Below, piece after piece: positions 38,160-47,503 of a stretch of DNA of 64,000 nt. The DNA comes from Thauera terpenica 58Eu (lineage in GTDB: Bacteria > Pseudomonadota > Gammaproteobacteria > Burkholderiales > Rhodocyclaceae). Below the pieces are notes generated by a model, which saw nothing but the letters and a program-made list of their open reading frames with translations, had not been told where the DNA came from and did no database searches. The stretch lies in assembly GCF_000443165.1 (NCBI RefSeq), contig NZ_ATJV01000081.1:62001-126000 (forward strand). The letters are read 5' to 3'. Position numbers and translations under genes: made by a program. The first letter of the stretch is position 1. Each line of letters starts with the position of its first letter.

Positions 38160-40334
38160 ATGACCGGGAGCAGCATCACCGCCCCAGCGCGCAGCCGCTT
38201 GCATGACTTTCTGGCGCCGGATTCGATCGCCATCATCGGCGCCTCGGCCGACCCCACCAAGCGCGGCTACAAGGCCATGGTGGGCCTGATCAAGGGCAAT
38301 TACCGCGGCAAGGTCTATCCGATCAACCCCAAGGTGCCCGAGATCCTCGGCGTGCCCACCTATGCCTCGCTCGACGACATTCCCGGGCCGGTGGACCTGG
38401 CCCTGGTGTGCACGCCGGCATCCACCCTCACCGCCTTGATGGCGGACTGCGGGCGCAAGGGCGTGAAGGGCGCGGTCATCCTCGCCAGTGGCTTTCGCGA
38501 GACCGGCCCCGAAGGCGCGCAGCTCGAGAGCCAGGTGATGGCGGCCGCGCGCGCGGGCGGCGTGCGCATCATCGGTCCCAACACCTCGGGCATGTTCAAC
38601 CTGCACAAGAACGTGAACCTGCTCGATCTGCGCAACATCAAGGCCGGCGACATCGGCTTCATCTCGCAGTCGGGCAACATGTTGCTGGCGCTCGTGCTCG
38701 AAGCCGAGAACAACGGCCATGTCGGCTTTTCCACCTACGTCGGGCCGGGCAACCAGACCGATATCGGCTTCAACGACTACCTGCGCTACCTGGGCGAGGA
38801 AGAGAACACTCGCGTCGCCACGCTCTACGTCGAAGGCTTCCGCGATGGCCAGCGCTTCTTGCAGGCCGCGCGCGAGATCACGCCGGTGAAGCCGGTGGTG
38901 GTGTACAAGTCGGGCGCCACCGAGCTGGGCAAGAAAGCGGCGAGCTCGCACACCGGTGCGCTCGCGGGCAGCTACGAGATGACGGTGGACCTGCTCAAGC
39001 AGGTCGGGGTCAGTGTGGTGCGCCACTCCGACCAGATCCTGCCGGTGGCCGAGGGCCTGGCGCTGATGCAGAAGGCGCGCGGGCGCCGGGTTGCGGTCAT
39101 CGCCGACGGTGGCGGCCAGGCCACCATCACCTCCGACCGCCTGTCCGACGCCGGGCTGGAGGTGGCCGAGTTGTCCGAGCCCACGCGCAAGCGCCTGGCC
39201 GCGATCTTGCTGCCGCAGGCCTCGCTGGCCAACCCGGTGGACGTGGCGGGCACCTCTGACGCCGACCCCGAAGTGCTCGCGCGCTGCATGGAAATCGTCG
39301 CCGAGGACGACAATGTCGACGCGGTGTTCCTGGTCGGCATGTTCGGCGGCTATCACACGCGCTTTGCCGAATCCCTGCTCGGCGGTGAAATGCGCGCGGC
39401 GGAGGCGATGATCGAGCTCCGCCGGCGCTGCGGCAAGCCGCTGGTGGTGTACAGCCTGTATGCGCCCATCAAGCCGCCACCGCTGCGCCGCCTGCATGAA
39501 GCCGGACTGCCGGTGTATGCGTCCATCGAACACGCGGTGAAGGTGTTGCAGGCGCTGGCCGAGCGTGGCCTCTACCTGCAGCGCCAGCATGGTCAGCCGC
39601 TGCAGCAGAGCGTGGCGCCGCGTGAGGACATGCTGGCGATGTTTGCGCGCGCCCAGACCGAGGGCCGCGATCTGTTCGAGTTCGAGGCCAAGAACCTGCT
39701 GCGTGCGCATGACGTGGCGGTGGCCGAGGAGCGCGTGGTACAGACCGCCGATGAACTGGCGGAAGTGGCGGCGTATTTTGGCGAGCAGGCGCTGGCCATG
39801 AAAGTGGTGTCGAAAGACATCCTGCACAAGTCCGACGCTGGCGGGGTGAAGCTCAACCTCAAGGGCGAAACTGCCTTGCGTGCGGCTTTCGAGCACATCC
39901 TGAGCAACTGTCGCAGTTATGACGCCAATGCCGATATCCGCGGCGTGCTGGTGGCGCCGATGGCGAAAAAGGGCATCGAAGTCATCGTCGGCGTGGTGCG
40001 CGATCCGATCTTCGGCCCGGTGCTGATGTTTGGCCTGGGCGGCATCTTTGTCGAAATCCTCGAAGACGTCGCGTTTCGTGCCATCCCCTTGTCGCGTTTC
40101 GATGCCGAGGCCATGGTCGAGCAGCTCAAGGGGCGCAAGATCCTCGCCGGCGTGCGCGGCGAGGCGGCGGCGGACAAGCCGGCGCTGGTCGATCTGCTGC
40201 TCAAGGTGTCGAGCATCGTCAGCGCCTATCCGCAACTGTCCGAACTCGATCTGAACCCGGTGATCGCGTACCCCGACGGACTCGCCGTCGTCGATGCGCG
40301 CATCATCATCAATCGCGCCATGATGAGCGCTTAG
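38160..40334 (+). CDS. Acyl-CoA synthetase, NDP-forming type (acetate-CoA ligase family)
   Basis: A 724-residue fusion of the alpha and beta parts of ADP-forming acyl-CoA synthetase. Residues about 15-140 are the CoA-binding domain (DSIAIIGASADPTKRGYK). Residues about 160-450 are the succinyl-CoA-ligase-like domains with the phospho-accepting His264 in SSHTGALAGS. Residues about 500-724 are an ATP-grasp domain (LAMKVVSKDILHKSDAGGVKLNL, GPVLMFGLGGIFVEIL). It would convert a carboxylate, ATP (or GTP) and CoA to acyl-CoA, or run in reverse to make ATP. The gene sits between two crotonase-family genes (1 base and 11 bases apart). Confidence 0.92.
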   Translation: MTGSSITAPARSRLHDFLAPDSIAIIGASADPTKRGYKAMVGLIKGNYRGKVYPINPKVPEILGVPTYASLDDIPGPVDLALVCTPASTLTALMADCGRKGVKGAVILASGFRETGPEGAQLESQVMAAARAGGVRIIGPNTSGMFNLHKNVNLLDLRNIKAGDIGFISQSGNMLLALVLEAENNGHVGFSTYVGPGNQTDIGFNDYLRYLGEEENTRVATLYVEGFRDGQRFLQAAREITPVKPVVVYKSGATELGKKAASSHTGALAGSYEMTVDLLKQVGVSVVRHSDQILPVAEGLALMQKARGRRVAVIADGGGQATITSDRLSDAGLEVAELSEPTRKRLAAILLPQASLANPVDVAGTSDADPEVLARCMEIVAEDDNVDAVFLVGMFGGYHTRFAESLLGGEMRAAEAMIELRRRCGKPLVVYSLYAPIKPPPLRRLHEAGLPVYASIEHAVKVLQALAERGLYLQRQHGQPLQQSVAPREDMLAMFARAQTEGRDLFEFEAKNLLRAHDVAVAEERVVQTADELAEVAAYFGEQALAMKVVSKDILHKSDAGGVKLNLKGETALRAAFEHILSNCRSYDANADIRGVLVAPMAKKGIEVIVGVVRDPIFGPVLMFGLGGIFVEILEDVAFRAIPLSRFDAEAMVEQLKGRKILAGVRGEAAADKPALVDLLLKVSSIVSAYPQLSELDLNPVIAYPDGLAVVDARIIINRAMMSA

Positions 40335-40345
40335 GAGAGCCAACG

Positions 40346-41143
40346 ATGAATCTGCCCCAGCTCAGTGATGCCCTGCTCGTGCTCGACCAGCGCGTCGCCA
40401 CCCTGACCTTCAATCGTGACGACTTGCGTAACGCCCTCACCGGCTCGGCGTTGATCGACGACATCTGCACCGTGGCGGACTGGGTCAATCACTGCGATGA
40501 GGTCTCGGTGCTGGTGATGACCGGCGCCGGCTCGGCTTTTTCGTCCGGCGGCAACGTCAAGGACATGGCCGAGCGCGGTGGCGACTTTGCCGGCGACGTG
40601 GCCGAGGTCGCCACCCGCTACCGGCGCGGCATCCAGCGCATTCCGCTGGCGCTGCAGGCGGTGGAGGTGCCTGTCATTGCCGCGGTCAATGGGCCGGCGA
40701 TCGGTGCCGGCTTCGATCTGGCCAACATGGCCGATATCCGCATCGCGTCGACGAAGGCGAAGTTCGGCGAGACCTTCCTCAATCTGGGCATCATCCCCGG
40801 CGATGGCGGCGCCTGGTTCATGCAGCGCCTGATCGGTTACCAGCAGGCTTTCGAGCTCACGCTGTCGGGGCGCATTGTGGACGCGACCGAGGCCAGGACC
40901 CTGGGCATCGTGCTCGAGGTGGTCGAGCCCGATCAGCTGCTGGCGCGCGCGCAAGCGTTGGCGGCGCGCTTTGCCGCGCAGCCGCCCAAGGCCCTGCGCC
41001 TGACCAAGCGCCTGATGAAGATCGCGCAGCGCACCGAGCTGAAGGATTTCCTCGACTTGTGCGCGGCCTTTCAGGGCATGTGCCACAACGAGCCCGAGCA
41101 CCTCGAGGCGGTCAATCGCATGCTCGCCGCACAGAAGCGTTGA
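40346..41143 (+). CDS. Enoyl-CoA hydratase family protein
   Basis: A second crotonase-fold protein, 265 aa. Motifs: GAGSAFSSGGNVKDM and NGPAIGAGFDLANMADIRIAS for the oxyanion hole, then FGETFLNLGIIPGDGG with the catalytic Glu position. The C-terminal TKRLMKIAQRTELKDFLD region packs the active site of the neighbour subunit. It differs clearly from the other hydratase of the cluster, so the two are not recent duplicates and may catalyse successive steps. GGAGAG precedes the start. Confidence 0.91.
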   Translation: MNLPQLSDALLVLDQRVATLTFNRDDLRNALTGSALIDDICTVADWVNHCDEVSVLVMTGAGSAFSSGGNVKDMAERGGDFAGDVAEVATRYRRGIQRIPLALQAVEVPVIAAVNGPAIGAGFDLANMADIRIASTKAKFGETFLNLGIIPGDGGAWFMQRLIGYQQAFELTLSGRIVDATEARTLGIVLEVVEPDQLLARAQALAARFAAQPPKALRLTKRLMKIAQRTELKDFLDLCAAFQGMCHNEPEHLEAVNRMLAAQKR

Positions 41144-41174
41144 GGCTGCATAAGTTACTGTTTAAAATGTGAAA

Positions 41175-41186
41175 TTTCGTGAAACA
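41175..41186 (+). promoter_or_regulatory. parS-like half-site upstream of mnmG
   Basis: TTTCGTGAAACA resembles the ParB site TGTTTCACGTGAAACA with two centre bases missing and a poor left arm. It lies 81 bases before mnmG in the region where parS sites are often found. It is not a consensus site. Confidence 0.25.
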
Positions 41187-41266
41187 AGGGGGCGGAAGCT
41201 GGTTCTTGGAGCGCTGAGCGCGTACAATGCCGCCCCTTGTTAACCTTTTGCTGCACGGAGCGCTCC

Positions 41267-43192
41267 ATGCTCTACCCCACCCGTTTCGATGTCATCGTGG
41301 TCGGCGGCGGTCACGCCGGGACCGAGGCTGCGCTGGCCGCGGCGCGCATGGGTGCGCACACGCTGCTGCTGACGCACAACATCGAGACCCTCGGTGCGAT
41401 GAGCTGCAATCCGTCCATCGGCGGCATCGGCAAGGGTCATCTGGTGAAGGAAGTGGACGCGCTCGGTGGCGCGATGGCGGCGGCCACCGACGAAGCCGGC
41501 ATCCAGTTCCGCATCCTCAACGCCTCCAAGGGGCCGGCGGTTCGGGCCACGCGCGCCCAGGCTGACCGCGTGCTGTACAAGGCGGCAATCCGCAAGCGCC
41601 TGGAAAATCAGCCCAATCTGTGGCTGTTCCAGCAAGGGGTGGATGATCTCACCGTGGTGGGCGATCGCGTCACCGGCGTCGTCACCCAGATCGGGGTGCG
41701 CTTCGAGGCGCCCACGGTGGTGCTGACCGCGGGCACTTTTCTCAATGGCCTGGTGCATGTGGGCATGCAGAACCACCCCGCGGGGCGTGCGGGCGATGCG
41801 CCGGCGATCTCGCTCGCGGCGCGCTTGAAGGAGCTCAAGCTGCCGCAAGGCCGGCTCAAGACCGGCACGCCGCCGCGGCTCGATGCGCGCACGATCGATT
41901 TCTCGGTGATGACGGTGCAGCCGGGTGACGATCCGGTGCCGGTGTTCAGCTTCCTCGGCCGGCGCGCCCAGCATCCGCGCCAGCTGCCGTGCTGGATGAC
42001 CAGCACCAATGAGCGCACGCACGACGTGATTCGCGCCAACCTCGACCGTTCGCCGATGTACGCCGGTGTGATCGCGGGTGTGGGTCCGCGCTACTGCCCG
42101 TCGATCGAGGACAAGATCCACCGCTTTGCCGACAAGGACAGCCACAACATCTTTCTTGAGCCTGAAGGTCTGGAGACGCACGAGATTTACCCGAACGGGA
42201 TTTCAACCTCCCTGCCCTTCGACGTTCAGCTGCAGGTGGTGCGCAGCATGCGGGGTCTGGAGAATGCGCACATCATGCGCCCCGGCTATGCCATCGAGTA
42301 CGACTACTTCGACCCGCGCAATCTCAAGTCCAGCCTGGAAACCAAGTCGATCGCGGGGCTCTTCTTTGCCGGCCAGATCAACGGCACCACCGGCTACGAG
42401 GAGGCGGCGGCACAAGGTCTTCTGGCCGGCGCCAACGCCGCGCTGCAGGTGCAGGGGCGTGCGCCCTGGTGCCCGCGCCGCGACGAGGCCTATCTGGGCG
42501 TGCTGGTGGACGACCTGATCACGCGTGGCGTGTCCGAGCCCTACCGCATGTTCACCTCGCGTGCGGAGTATCGCTTGTCGCTGCGCGAGGACAACGCCGA
42601 TCTGCGCCTGACCGGGAAGGGGCGCGAGCTGGGTCTGGTCGACGATGAGCGTTGGGCCGCTTTCAGCGCCAAGCGCGAGGCGATCGAGCGTGGCAGTGCG
42701 CAGCTGAAGGCGATCTGGGCGCGGCCGCAGGCGATTCCGCAACAGGATCAGGAGCGCGTGCTGGGCAAGGCCCTGGAGCGCGAGCAGCGCTACTTCGAGC
42801 TCTTGCGCCGGCCGCAGACGAGCTATGCGACGCTGATGAGCCTGCCGGGGGCGCCGTCAGAGCATGAGACCGATCCCCAGGTCATCGAGCAGATCGAGAT
42901 TGCCGCCAAGTATCAGGGCTACATCGATCGCCAGCAGGATGAGGTCCTCAGGCAGGCGCAGGCCGAAGCCACCCGTCTGCCTGAAGGGCTGGACTATCTC
43001 GAGGTGCGCGGTCTGTCGCGGGAGGTGCAGCAAAAACTCAATCTGCACAAGCCCGAGACCATTGGCCAGGCCAGCCGCATCCAGGGCATGACCCCGGCGG
43101 CGATGTCCTTGCTGCTGGTGTGGCTCAAGCGTCGTGACCTGGTGGCGCAAGCCGACAAGGACCTGGGCACGGCGCGCAGGCCGGCGGCATGA
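41267..43192 (+). CDS. mnmG: tRNA uridine 5-carboxymethylaminomethyl modification enzyme MnmG (GidA)
   Basis: FAD enzyme which, with MnmE, modifies U34 of certain tRNAs; 641 aa (usual about 630). FAD-binding [10 protein letters not shown] at residues 13-22, [24 protein letters not shown], the GidA signature [15 protein letters not shown], and the C-terminal MnmE-binding domain ending [10 protein letters not shown]. Start at ATG 41267 with CGGAG upstream; a frame extension adds ten residues without family similarity. Overlaps rsmG by four bases. Confidence 0.97.
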   Translation: MLYPTRFDVIVVGGGHAGTEAALAAARMGAHTLLLTHNIETLGAMSCNPSIGGIGKGHLVKEVDALGGAMAAATDEAGIQFRILNASKGPAVRATRAQADRVLYKAAIRKRLENQPNLWLFQQGVDDLTVVGDRVTGVVTQIGVRFEAPTVVLTAGTFLNGLVHVGMQNHPAGRAGDAPAISLAARLKELKLPQGRLKTGTPPRLDARTIDFSVMTVQPGDDPVPVFSFLGRRAQHPRQLPCWMTSTNERTHDVIRANLDRSPMYAGVIAGVGPRYCPSIEDKIHRFADKDSHNIFLEPEGLETHEIYPNGISTSLPFDVQLQVVRSMRGLENAHIMRPGYAIEYDYFDPRNLKSSLETKSIAGLFFAGQINGTTGYEEAAAQGLLAGANAALQVQGRAPWCPRRDEAYLGVLVDDLITRGVSEPYRMFTSRAEYRLSLREDNADLRLTGKGRELGLVDDERWAAFSAKREAIERGSAQLKAIWARPQAIPQQDQERVLGKALEREQRYFELLRRPQTSYATLMSLPGAPSEHETDPQVIEQIEIAAKYQGYIDRQQDEVLRQAQAEATRLPEGLDYLEVRGLSREVQQKLNLHKPETIGQASRIQGMTPAAMSLLLVWLKRRDLVAQADKDLGTARRPAA

Positions 43193-43842
43193 GCGGGCGT
43201 CTACAGCCCTGCGCCGGGCAACTCGTCGAGGGTATTGCGCAGCTTGGTCTCGCCCTGCCCGCTGAAACGGTCGAGCGCCTGCTGGCCTTCGGCGAGCTGC
43301 TGCTGAAGTGGAACAAGGTCTACAACCTGACCGCGATCCGCTCGCCGCAGGAAGTGATCACCCACCACCTGCTCGATTCGCTCGCGGTGCTGCCGCGCCT
43401 GGAAGCGGTGGTGCGTGTTGCCGACATCGGCTCCGGCGGTGGCTTGCCGGGCATCGTGTTGGCGATCGTGCGCCCCGGGCTGATCGTGAGCTCGATCGAA
43501 ACCGTGGGCAAGAAGGCGAGCTTTCAGCAGCAGGCCAAGATCGAGCTCGGGCTGGGCAATTTCAGCGTCTTCAACAAGCGCGTAGAGCAGGTGGAGGCGG
43601 ACGCCCTGCCCGCCGGTGCGGCCGATGGGGTGATTTCGCGCGCGTTCTCGAGTCTGGCGGATTTCGTCAGGCTCTCCGCCCACCTCCTTGCCGAGGACGG
43701 TGCGCTGTACGCGATGAAGGGCGTGCAGCCCGTCGATGAGCTTGCCGCCCTGCCTGCGGGCTGGCGCGTGGCCGAGACCCATGCGCTGCAAGTGCCCGGG
43801 CTGGATGCCGAGCGTCATCTGCTCGTCATTCGTCGTGCCTGA
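43189..43842 (+). CDS. rsmG: 16S rRNA (guanine527-N7)-methyltransferase RsmG (GidB)
   Basis: SAM-dependent methyltransferase for G527 of 16S rRNA, 217 aa. SAM-binding loop [16 protein letters not shown] (77-92), family N-terminal [13 protein letters not shown] and HHLLDSLAV. Translationally coupled to mnmG (ATGA overlap), the standard arrangement. Loss of this gene gives low-level streptomycin resistance in other species. Confidence 0.96.
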   Translation: MSGRLQPCAGQLVEGIAQLGLALPAETVERLLAFGELLLKWNKVYNLTAIRSPQEVITHHLLDSLAVLPRLEAVVRVADIGSGGGLPGIVLAIVRPGLIVSSIETVGKKASFQQQAKIELGLGNFSVFNKRVEQVEADALPAGAADGVISRAFSSLADFVRLSAHLLAEDGALYAMKGVQPVDELAALPAGWRVAETHALQVPGLDAERHLLVIRRA

Positions 43843-43960
43843 AAGCGCAGGCGCGCGCGGGCAATCCGGGCTGCCTGTCTGCTGCAGTGCCGCATTGAAC
43901 TACACTTCGGACTTCGCACCTCGGGTGCAGTCCCTGTAAATGGAATAGCCTGAATCGACC

Positions 43961-44731
43961 ATGGCCAAGATTTTCTGCGTTGCCAATCAGAAAGGCGGGG
44001 TGGGCAAGACCACCACCTGCGTCAACCTCGCTGCGGCCTTGCAGCAGGCCGGCCAGCGCACCTTGCTGATCGACCTCGACCCGCAAGGCAATGCCACCAT
44101 GGGCAGCGGTATCGACAAGCGCGCTCTGAAAAGCTCGGTCTATCACCTCCTCGTCGGGCTCACTGCGCTCGCAGGCGTGCGCGTCACCTCGCCCACTGGG
44201 GGTTATGACGTGCTGCCTGCCAACCGCGATCTGGCCGGGGCCGAGGTCGAGCTGGTCAATCTGGAGCAGCGCGAGAAGCGCTTGCGCAATGCGCTCGCGG
44301 CCTTCATGGACGACTACGACTTCATCCTCATCGACTGCCCGCCCTCGCTGTCGATGCTGACGCTCAATGGCCTGTGCTGTGCCACCGGCGTCATCATCCC
44401 GATGCAGTGCGAGTACTACGCGCTCGAAGGCCTGTCCGATCTGGTGAACACGATCAAGAAGGTGCATGCCAATCTCAATCAGGATCTCAAGATCATCGGT
44501 CTGTTGCGGGTGATGTTCGACCCGCGCGTGACCTTGCAGCAGCAGGTCTCGGCTCAGCTCGAGAGCCACTTCGGCGACAAGGTGTTCCGCGCCATCGTGC
44601 CGCGCAATGTTCGCCTGGCCGAAGCGCCCAGTCATGGCATGCCAGGCGTGATCTTCGACAAATCTTCCAAGGGCGCGCAGGCCTATATGGCGTTTGCGCA
44701 GGAAATGATCGAACGCGCCAAACTCTTCTGA
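43961..44731 (+). CDS. parA: Chromosome partitioning ATPase ParA (Soj)
   Basis: Walker-type DNA-binding ATPase, 256 aa, which moves ParB-parS complexes in origin segregation. Deviant Walker A KGGVGKTTT (11-19), LIDLDPQGNATMG for switch I, and LIDCPPSLSMLTLN for Walker B region. Chromosomal type: short, without an N-terminal helix-turn-helix. Followed 14 bases later by parB. Confidence 0.96.
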   Translation: MAKIFCVANQKGGVGKTTTCVNLAAALQQAGQRTLLIDLDPQGNATMGSGIDKRALKSSVYHLLVGLTALAGVRVTSPTGGYDVLPANRDLAGAEVELVNLEQREKRLRNALAAFMDDYDFILIDCPPSLSMLTLNGLCCATGVIIPMQCEYYALEGLSDLVNTIKKVHANLNQDLKIIGLLRVMFDPRVTLQQQVSAQLESHFGDKVFRAIVPRNVRLAEAPSHGMPGVIFDKSSKGAQAYMAFAQEMIERAKLF

Positions 44732-44745
44732 ATTCCCAAAAGACC

Positions 44746-45597
44746 ATGAACAAATCCAGACTCAAAGGGCTCGGCCGCGGACTCGACGCCTTGCTGGCGG
44801 CCAACCAGGACGATGAGGGTGACAAGGGCGAGTTGCAGACGCTGCCCACGCACGCGCTGCAGCCGGGCAAGTATCAGCCGCGCACGCGCATGGACCCGGG
44901 GTCGCTGGAGGAGTTGGCGGCCTCGATCAAGGCGCAGGGCATCATGCAGCCCATCATGGTGCGCCCGGTGGGGGCGGACACTTACGAGATCATCGCCGGT
45001 GAGCGGCGCTGGCGTGCGTCACGGATCGCCGGATTGGTCCAGGTGCCCTGCCTGGTGCGCGAGATCGCCGACGAGGCGGCGCTGGCGATGTCGCTGATCG
45101 AGAACATCCAGCGCGAAGACCTCAATCCGCTCGAAGAGGCGGGGGGCATACAGCGCCTGATCGACGAATTCGACATGACCCACCAGCAGGCGGCAGATGC
45201 GGTCGGGCGTTCGCGTCCTGCTGCGTCCAATCTGCTGCGTCTGCTCAATCTTGCCAAGCCGGTGCAGGAGCTGTTGATGGCGGGTGACATCGACATGGGT
45301 CATGCGCGTGCGCTCTTGCCGCTGGACGGCGCGAGCCAGGTCCAGCTCGCGAACCAGGTTGCCGCCCGACAGCTGTCGGTGCGTGACACCGAGCGTCTGG
45401 TGCAGCAGGTGCTCAATCCGCGTCTGAAGAAAACGCCACCCCAGCCCGATCGCGATCTGCTGCGACTGGAAGAAGAGATCGCGGACGTGATCGGGGCCTC
45501 GGTCAAAATCAAGGCCAACAAGAAAGGCGCGGGTGAAGTGAGCATTCGCTTCGGCAGCCTGGATCAGCTTGACGGCTTGCTCGGCCGTCTGCGCTGA
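44746..45597 (+). CDS. parB: Chromosome partitioning protein ParB (Spo0J)
   Basis: DNA-binding CTP-switch protein, 283 aa. The N-terminal ParA-interacting tail (KGLGRGLDALL), the ParB/Srx CTP-binding motif GERRWR (85-90), LIENIQREDLNPLEEA, the helix-turn-helix (THQQAADAVGRSRPAASNLLRLL) and a C-terminal dimer domain ending LDGLLGRLR are all present. Start at ATG 44746, where the conserved N-terminus begins. A consensus parS was not found in the window. Confidence 0.96.
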   Translation: MNKSRLKGLGRGLDALLAANQDDEGDKGELQTLPTHALQPGKYQPRTRMDPGSLEELAASIKAQGIMQPIMVRPVGADTYEIIAGERRWRASRIAGLVQVPCLVREIADEAALAMSLIENIQREDLNPLEEAGGIQRLIDEFDMTHQQAADAVGRSRPAASNLLRLLNLAKPVQELLMAGDIDMGHARALLPLDGASQVQLANQVAARQLSVRDTERLVQQVLNPRLKKTPPQPDRDLLRLEEEIADVIGASVKIKANKKGAGEVSIRFGSLDQLDGLLGRLR

Positions 45598-45611
45598 AAC
45601 TTCGGCTGGGC

Positions 45612-46943
45612 TCAGGGCTCGCGAGGGGTGGCGCGTGCCGCGGCGACTCCGCGTGCTTCGTCCATGCCCAGCAGCGGCAGGAGTGCAGCGGCGAACAGGA
45701 CAATGCAGAACAGGATCGCGCCCTGCAGACCGAACACCCACTGCAGTGCGCCGATGCCAAGGATGCCGAAGATGGCGGCGAGCTTGCTGAACAAGCCCCA
45801 GTAGCCGAACAGTTCGGCCGACCTGTGGACGGGAGCGAACATGCCGACCAGCGCCCGCCCGACGGACTGGCTCGAGCCCAGGCTGAGGCCGGACACCAGC
45901 CCCGCGAACAGGAACACTTCTTCGGTCAGCAGCGACAGCGCGAAGCCACGGTTCACGAGTGCGGTGAGTTCCTTGACAAAGTAGATCGCCACGATGGCGA
46001 CGATCCACAGCATCAGCGTCAGCGCATAGCTCAGCCGCCCGCCCAGTCGCGATTGCAGCGCACCGAAGGCAAGTGCCCCCGTCAGTGCGGTCACCTGCAC
46101 GACCACGAACATCAGCGCCCGCGTCGAGTCGCTCCAGCCGATCACCTGGGCACCATAGATGAACGCGAACGCGATGATGACCTGTACGCCCGCCATCGCG
46201 AACAGGATGGACACGAACAGGCGCGTGAGATCGGGGTAGGCACGGACGCGGCCTAAGGTTGCCAGCAGGCGTTGATGGGTCAGGCGCAGGATGCGGGTGC
46301 CCGGTGGCGGCGACCGCTCACCTGCAGGCTCCTTCAGCCACAGGAAGCTGGGGATGGCTCCGAGCAGGAAGAAGACCGCGGCGAAAGGTCCGACCCAGCG
46401 CACGCGGTCGAAGTTTTCGAGGCTGGTTTCACCCAGCGCCGCGAGCGCAAACCCGGCCGCCACCAGCCCCCCGGCGTAACCGGTCGCCCACCCCAGGCCG
46501 GAGATGCGGCCGAGATCCCGGCTGGGGCCGAGAAAGGGGAGGAAGCTGGCGATGATGGATTCGCCGGTCGCATATGCCGCATTCGACACCACGATCAGCA
46601 AGAAGCCAAGCCAGAGCGCGCCGGGTTCGACGAAGTAGAGCAATGCGGTGCTGATCACGGTCAGCACGTAGCTCGCAAACAGCATCTTCTTGCGCGTCCG
46701 GGTCGCGTCCATGATCGCGCCCAGCACTGGGGCGGTGATCACGACCACGGCGTAGCTCAGGCACAGGGCTGCGCTCCACAGCAGGTTGCCGAGCCGATAC
46801 TCAGGTGCATCGCCAACGATGATGCGCACGTAGAGGTCGCCGAAAATCACGCTGATGATCAACAGCGTATAGGCTTGATTGGCAAAGTCGAACATGCTCC
46901 AGCCGAAGATCTCGCGGCGGCTTGCCTTGCGGGCTTCAATCAT
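45612..46943 (-). CDS. UMF1-family MFS transporter (Atg22-like)
   Basis: About 443 residues with 12 membrane segments, of the UMF1/Atg22-like MFS group: FGWSMFDFANQAYTLLIISVIF is the diagnostic N-terminal stretch; then LGAIMDATRTRKKMLFAS, ISGLGWATGYAGGL and LGSSQSVGRALVGMFAP. Substrate unknown; the eukaryotic relative exports amino acids from vacuoles. Start given at ATG 46943 (MIEARKAS) directly before the conserved part; an upstream ATG at 46997 would add 18 residues. It is convergent with parB (stops 14 bases apart) and divergent from the atp operon. Confidence 0.85.
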   Translation of the reverse strand: MIEARKASRREIFGWSMFDFANQAYTLLIISVIFGDLYVRIIVGDAPEYRLGNLLWSAALCLSYAVVVITAPVLGAIMDATRTRKKMLFASYVLTVISTALLYFVEPGALWLGFLLIVVSNAAYATGESIIASFLPFLGPSRDLGRISGLGWATGYAGGLVAAGFALAALGETSLENFDRVRWVGPFAAVFFLLGAIPSFLWLKEPAGERSPPPGTRILRLTHQRLLATLGRVRAYPDLTRLFVSILFAMAGVQVIIAFAFIYGAQVIGWSDSTRALMFVVVQVTALTGALAFGALQSRLGGRLSYALTLMLWIVAIVAIYFVKELTALVNRGFALSLLTEEVFLFAGLVSGLSLGSSQSVGRALVGMFAPVHRSAELFGYWGLFSKLAAIFGILGIGALQWVFGLQGAILFCIVLFAAALLPLLGMDEARGVAAARATPREP

Positions 46944-47077
46944 GCGGGTGCTCGGCACAAGGTGGGTGAGGGAGGGGTGCAAGCCATCAAGCATCACACT
47001 GAATGGTCGTGTTAAACATCTAACTTCTATAAGATATACAACGCGAGTGGAGTCAAATGCTGCAATGCAACTCGAGT

Positions 47078-47106
47078 TTGACTTTGTTATGGAAAACCCC
47101 TAGTAT
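47078..47106 (+). promoter_or_regulatory. Sigma-70 promoter of the atp operon
   Basis: TTGACT (47078-47083) and TAGTAT (47101-47106) are spaced by exactly 17 bases, 53 bases before the atpI start. This is the best consensus promoter I saw in the window. Confidence 0.75.
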
Positions 47107-47159
47107 TCGCGGGATTTTTGGGCGGTCGCTGGCTGTGCAACAGGCTGGCGCGACAACCG

Positions 47160-47501
47160 ATGCTTAAAGCCGTTTTATTGCAGTTGGGTGCAACGATCCT
47201 CGCAGTGGTGATTGCCGCTGCCGTGTTCGGGATGCGGGGCGCGATATCTGCGGCCGGTGGCGGGTTGGCGTGCATCCTGCCAAGCTGGATGTTCGCTGTT
47301 CGTCTTGCTGCGATCACGCGCAAGGCGGGGACAGCTTCAGTGACCGCTTTCGTCGTGGGCGAGTTCTTCAAGATCGCCTCGATTGTCGGACTGTTGGCGC
47401 TGGTTTGGGCTCTCTATCCACAGCTCCATTGGGGCGGGATGTTGATCGGTCTGATCCTGGCGCTTAAGGCGAATTTGTTTGCATTTTTGGTAAAGACCTG
47501 A
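47160..47501 (+). CDS. atpI: ATP synthase accessory protein AtpI
   Basis: A 113-residue membrane protein with four hydrophobic segments, first gene of the atp operon; AtpI helps c-ring assembly or Mg handling. Start placed at ATG 47160 (MLKAVLLQLG); an upstream start would begin before a typical N-terminus. Sequence is poorly conserved, so the call rests on size, topology and position two bases before atpB. Confidence 0.87.
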   Translation: MLKAVLLQLGATILAVVIAAAVFGMRGAISAAGGGLACILPSWMFAVRLAAITRKAGTASVTAFVVGEFFKIASIVGLLALVWALYPQLHWGGMLIGLILALKANLFAFLVKT

Positions 47502-47503
47502 CC

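Noticed and set aside
38145-40343. A 732-codon minus-strand frame opposite the acyl-CoA synthetase
   Set aside because: Low-complexity His/Gln/Arg product; the plus strand encodes a complete enzyme.
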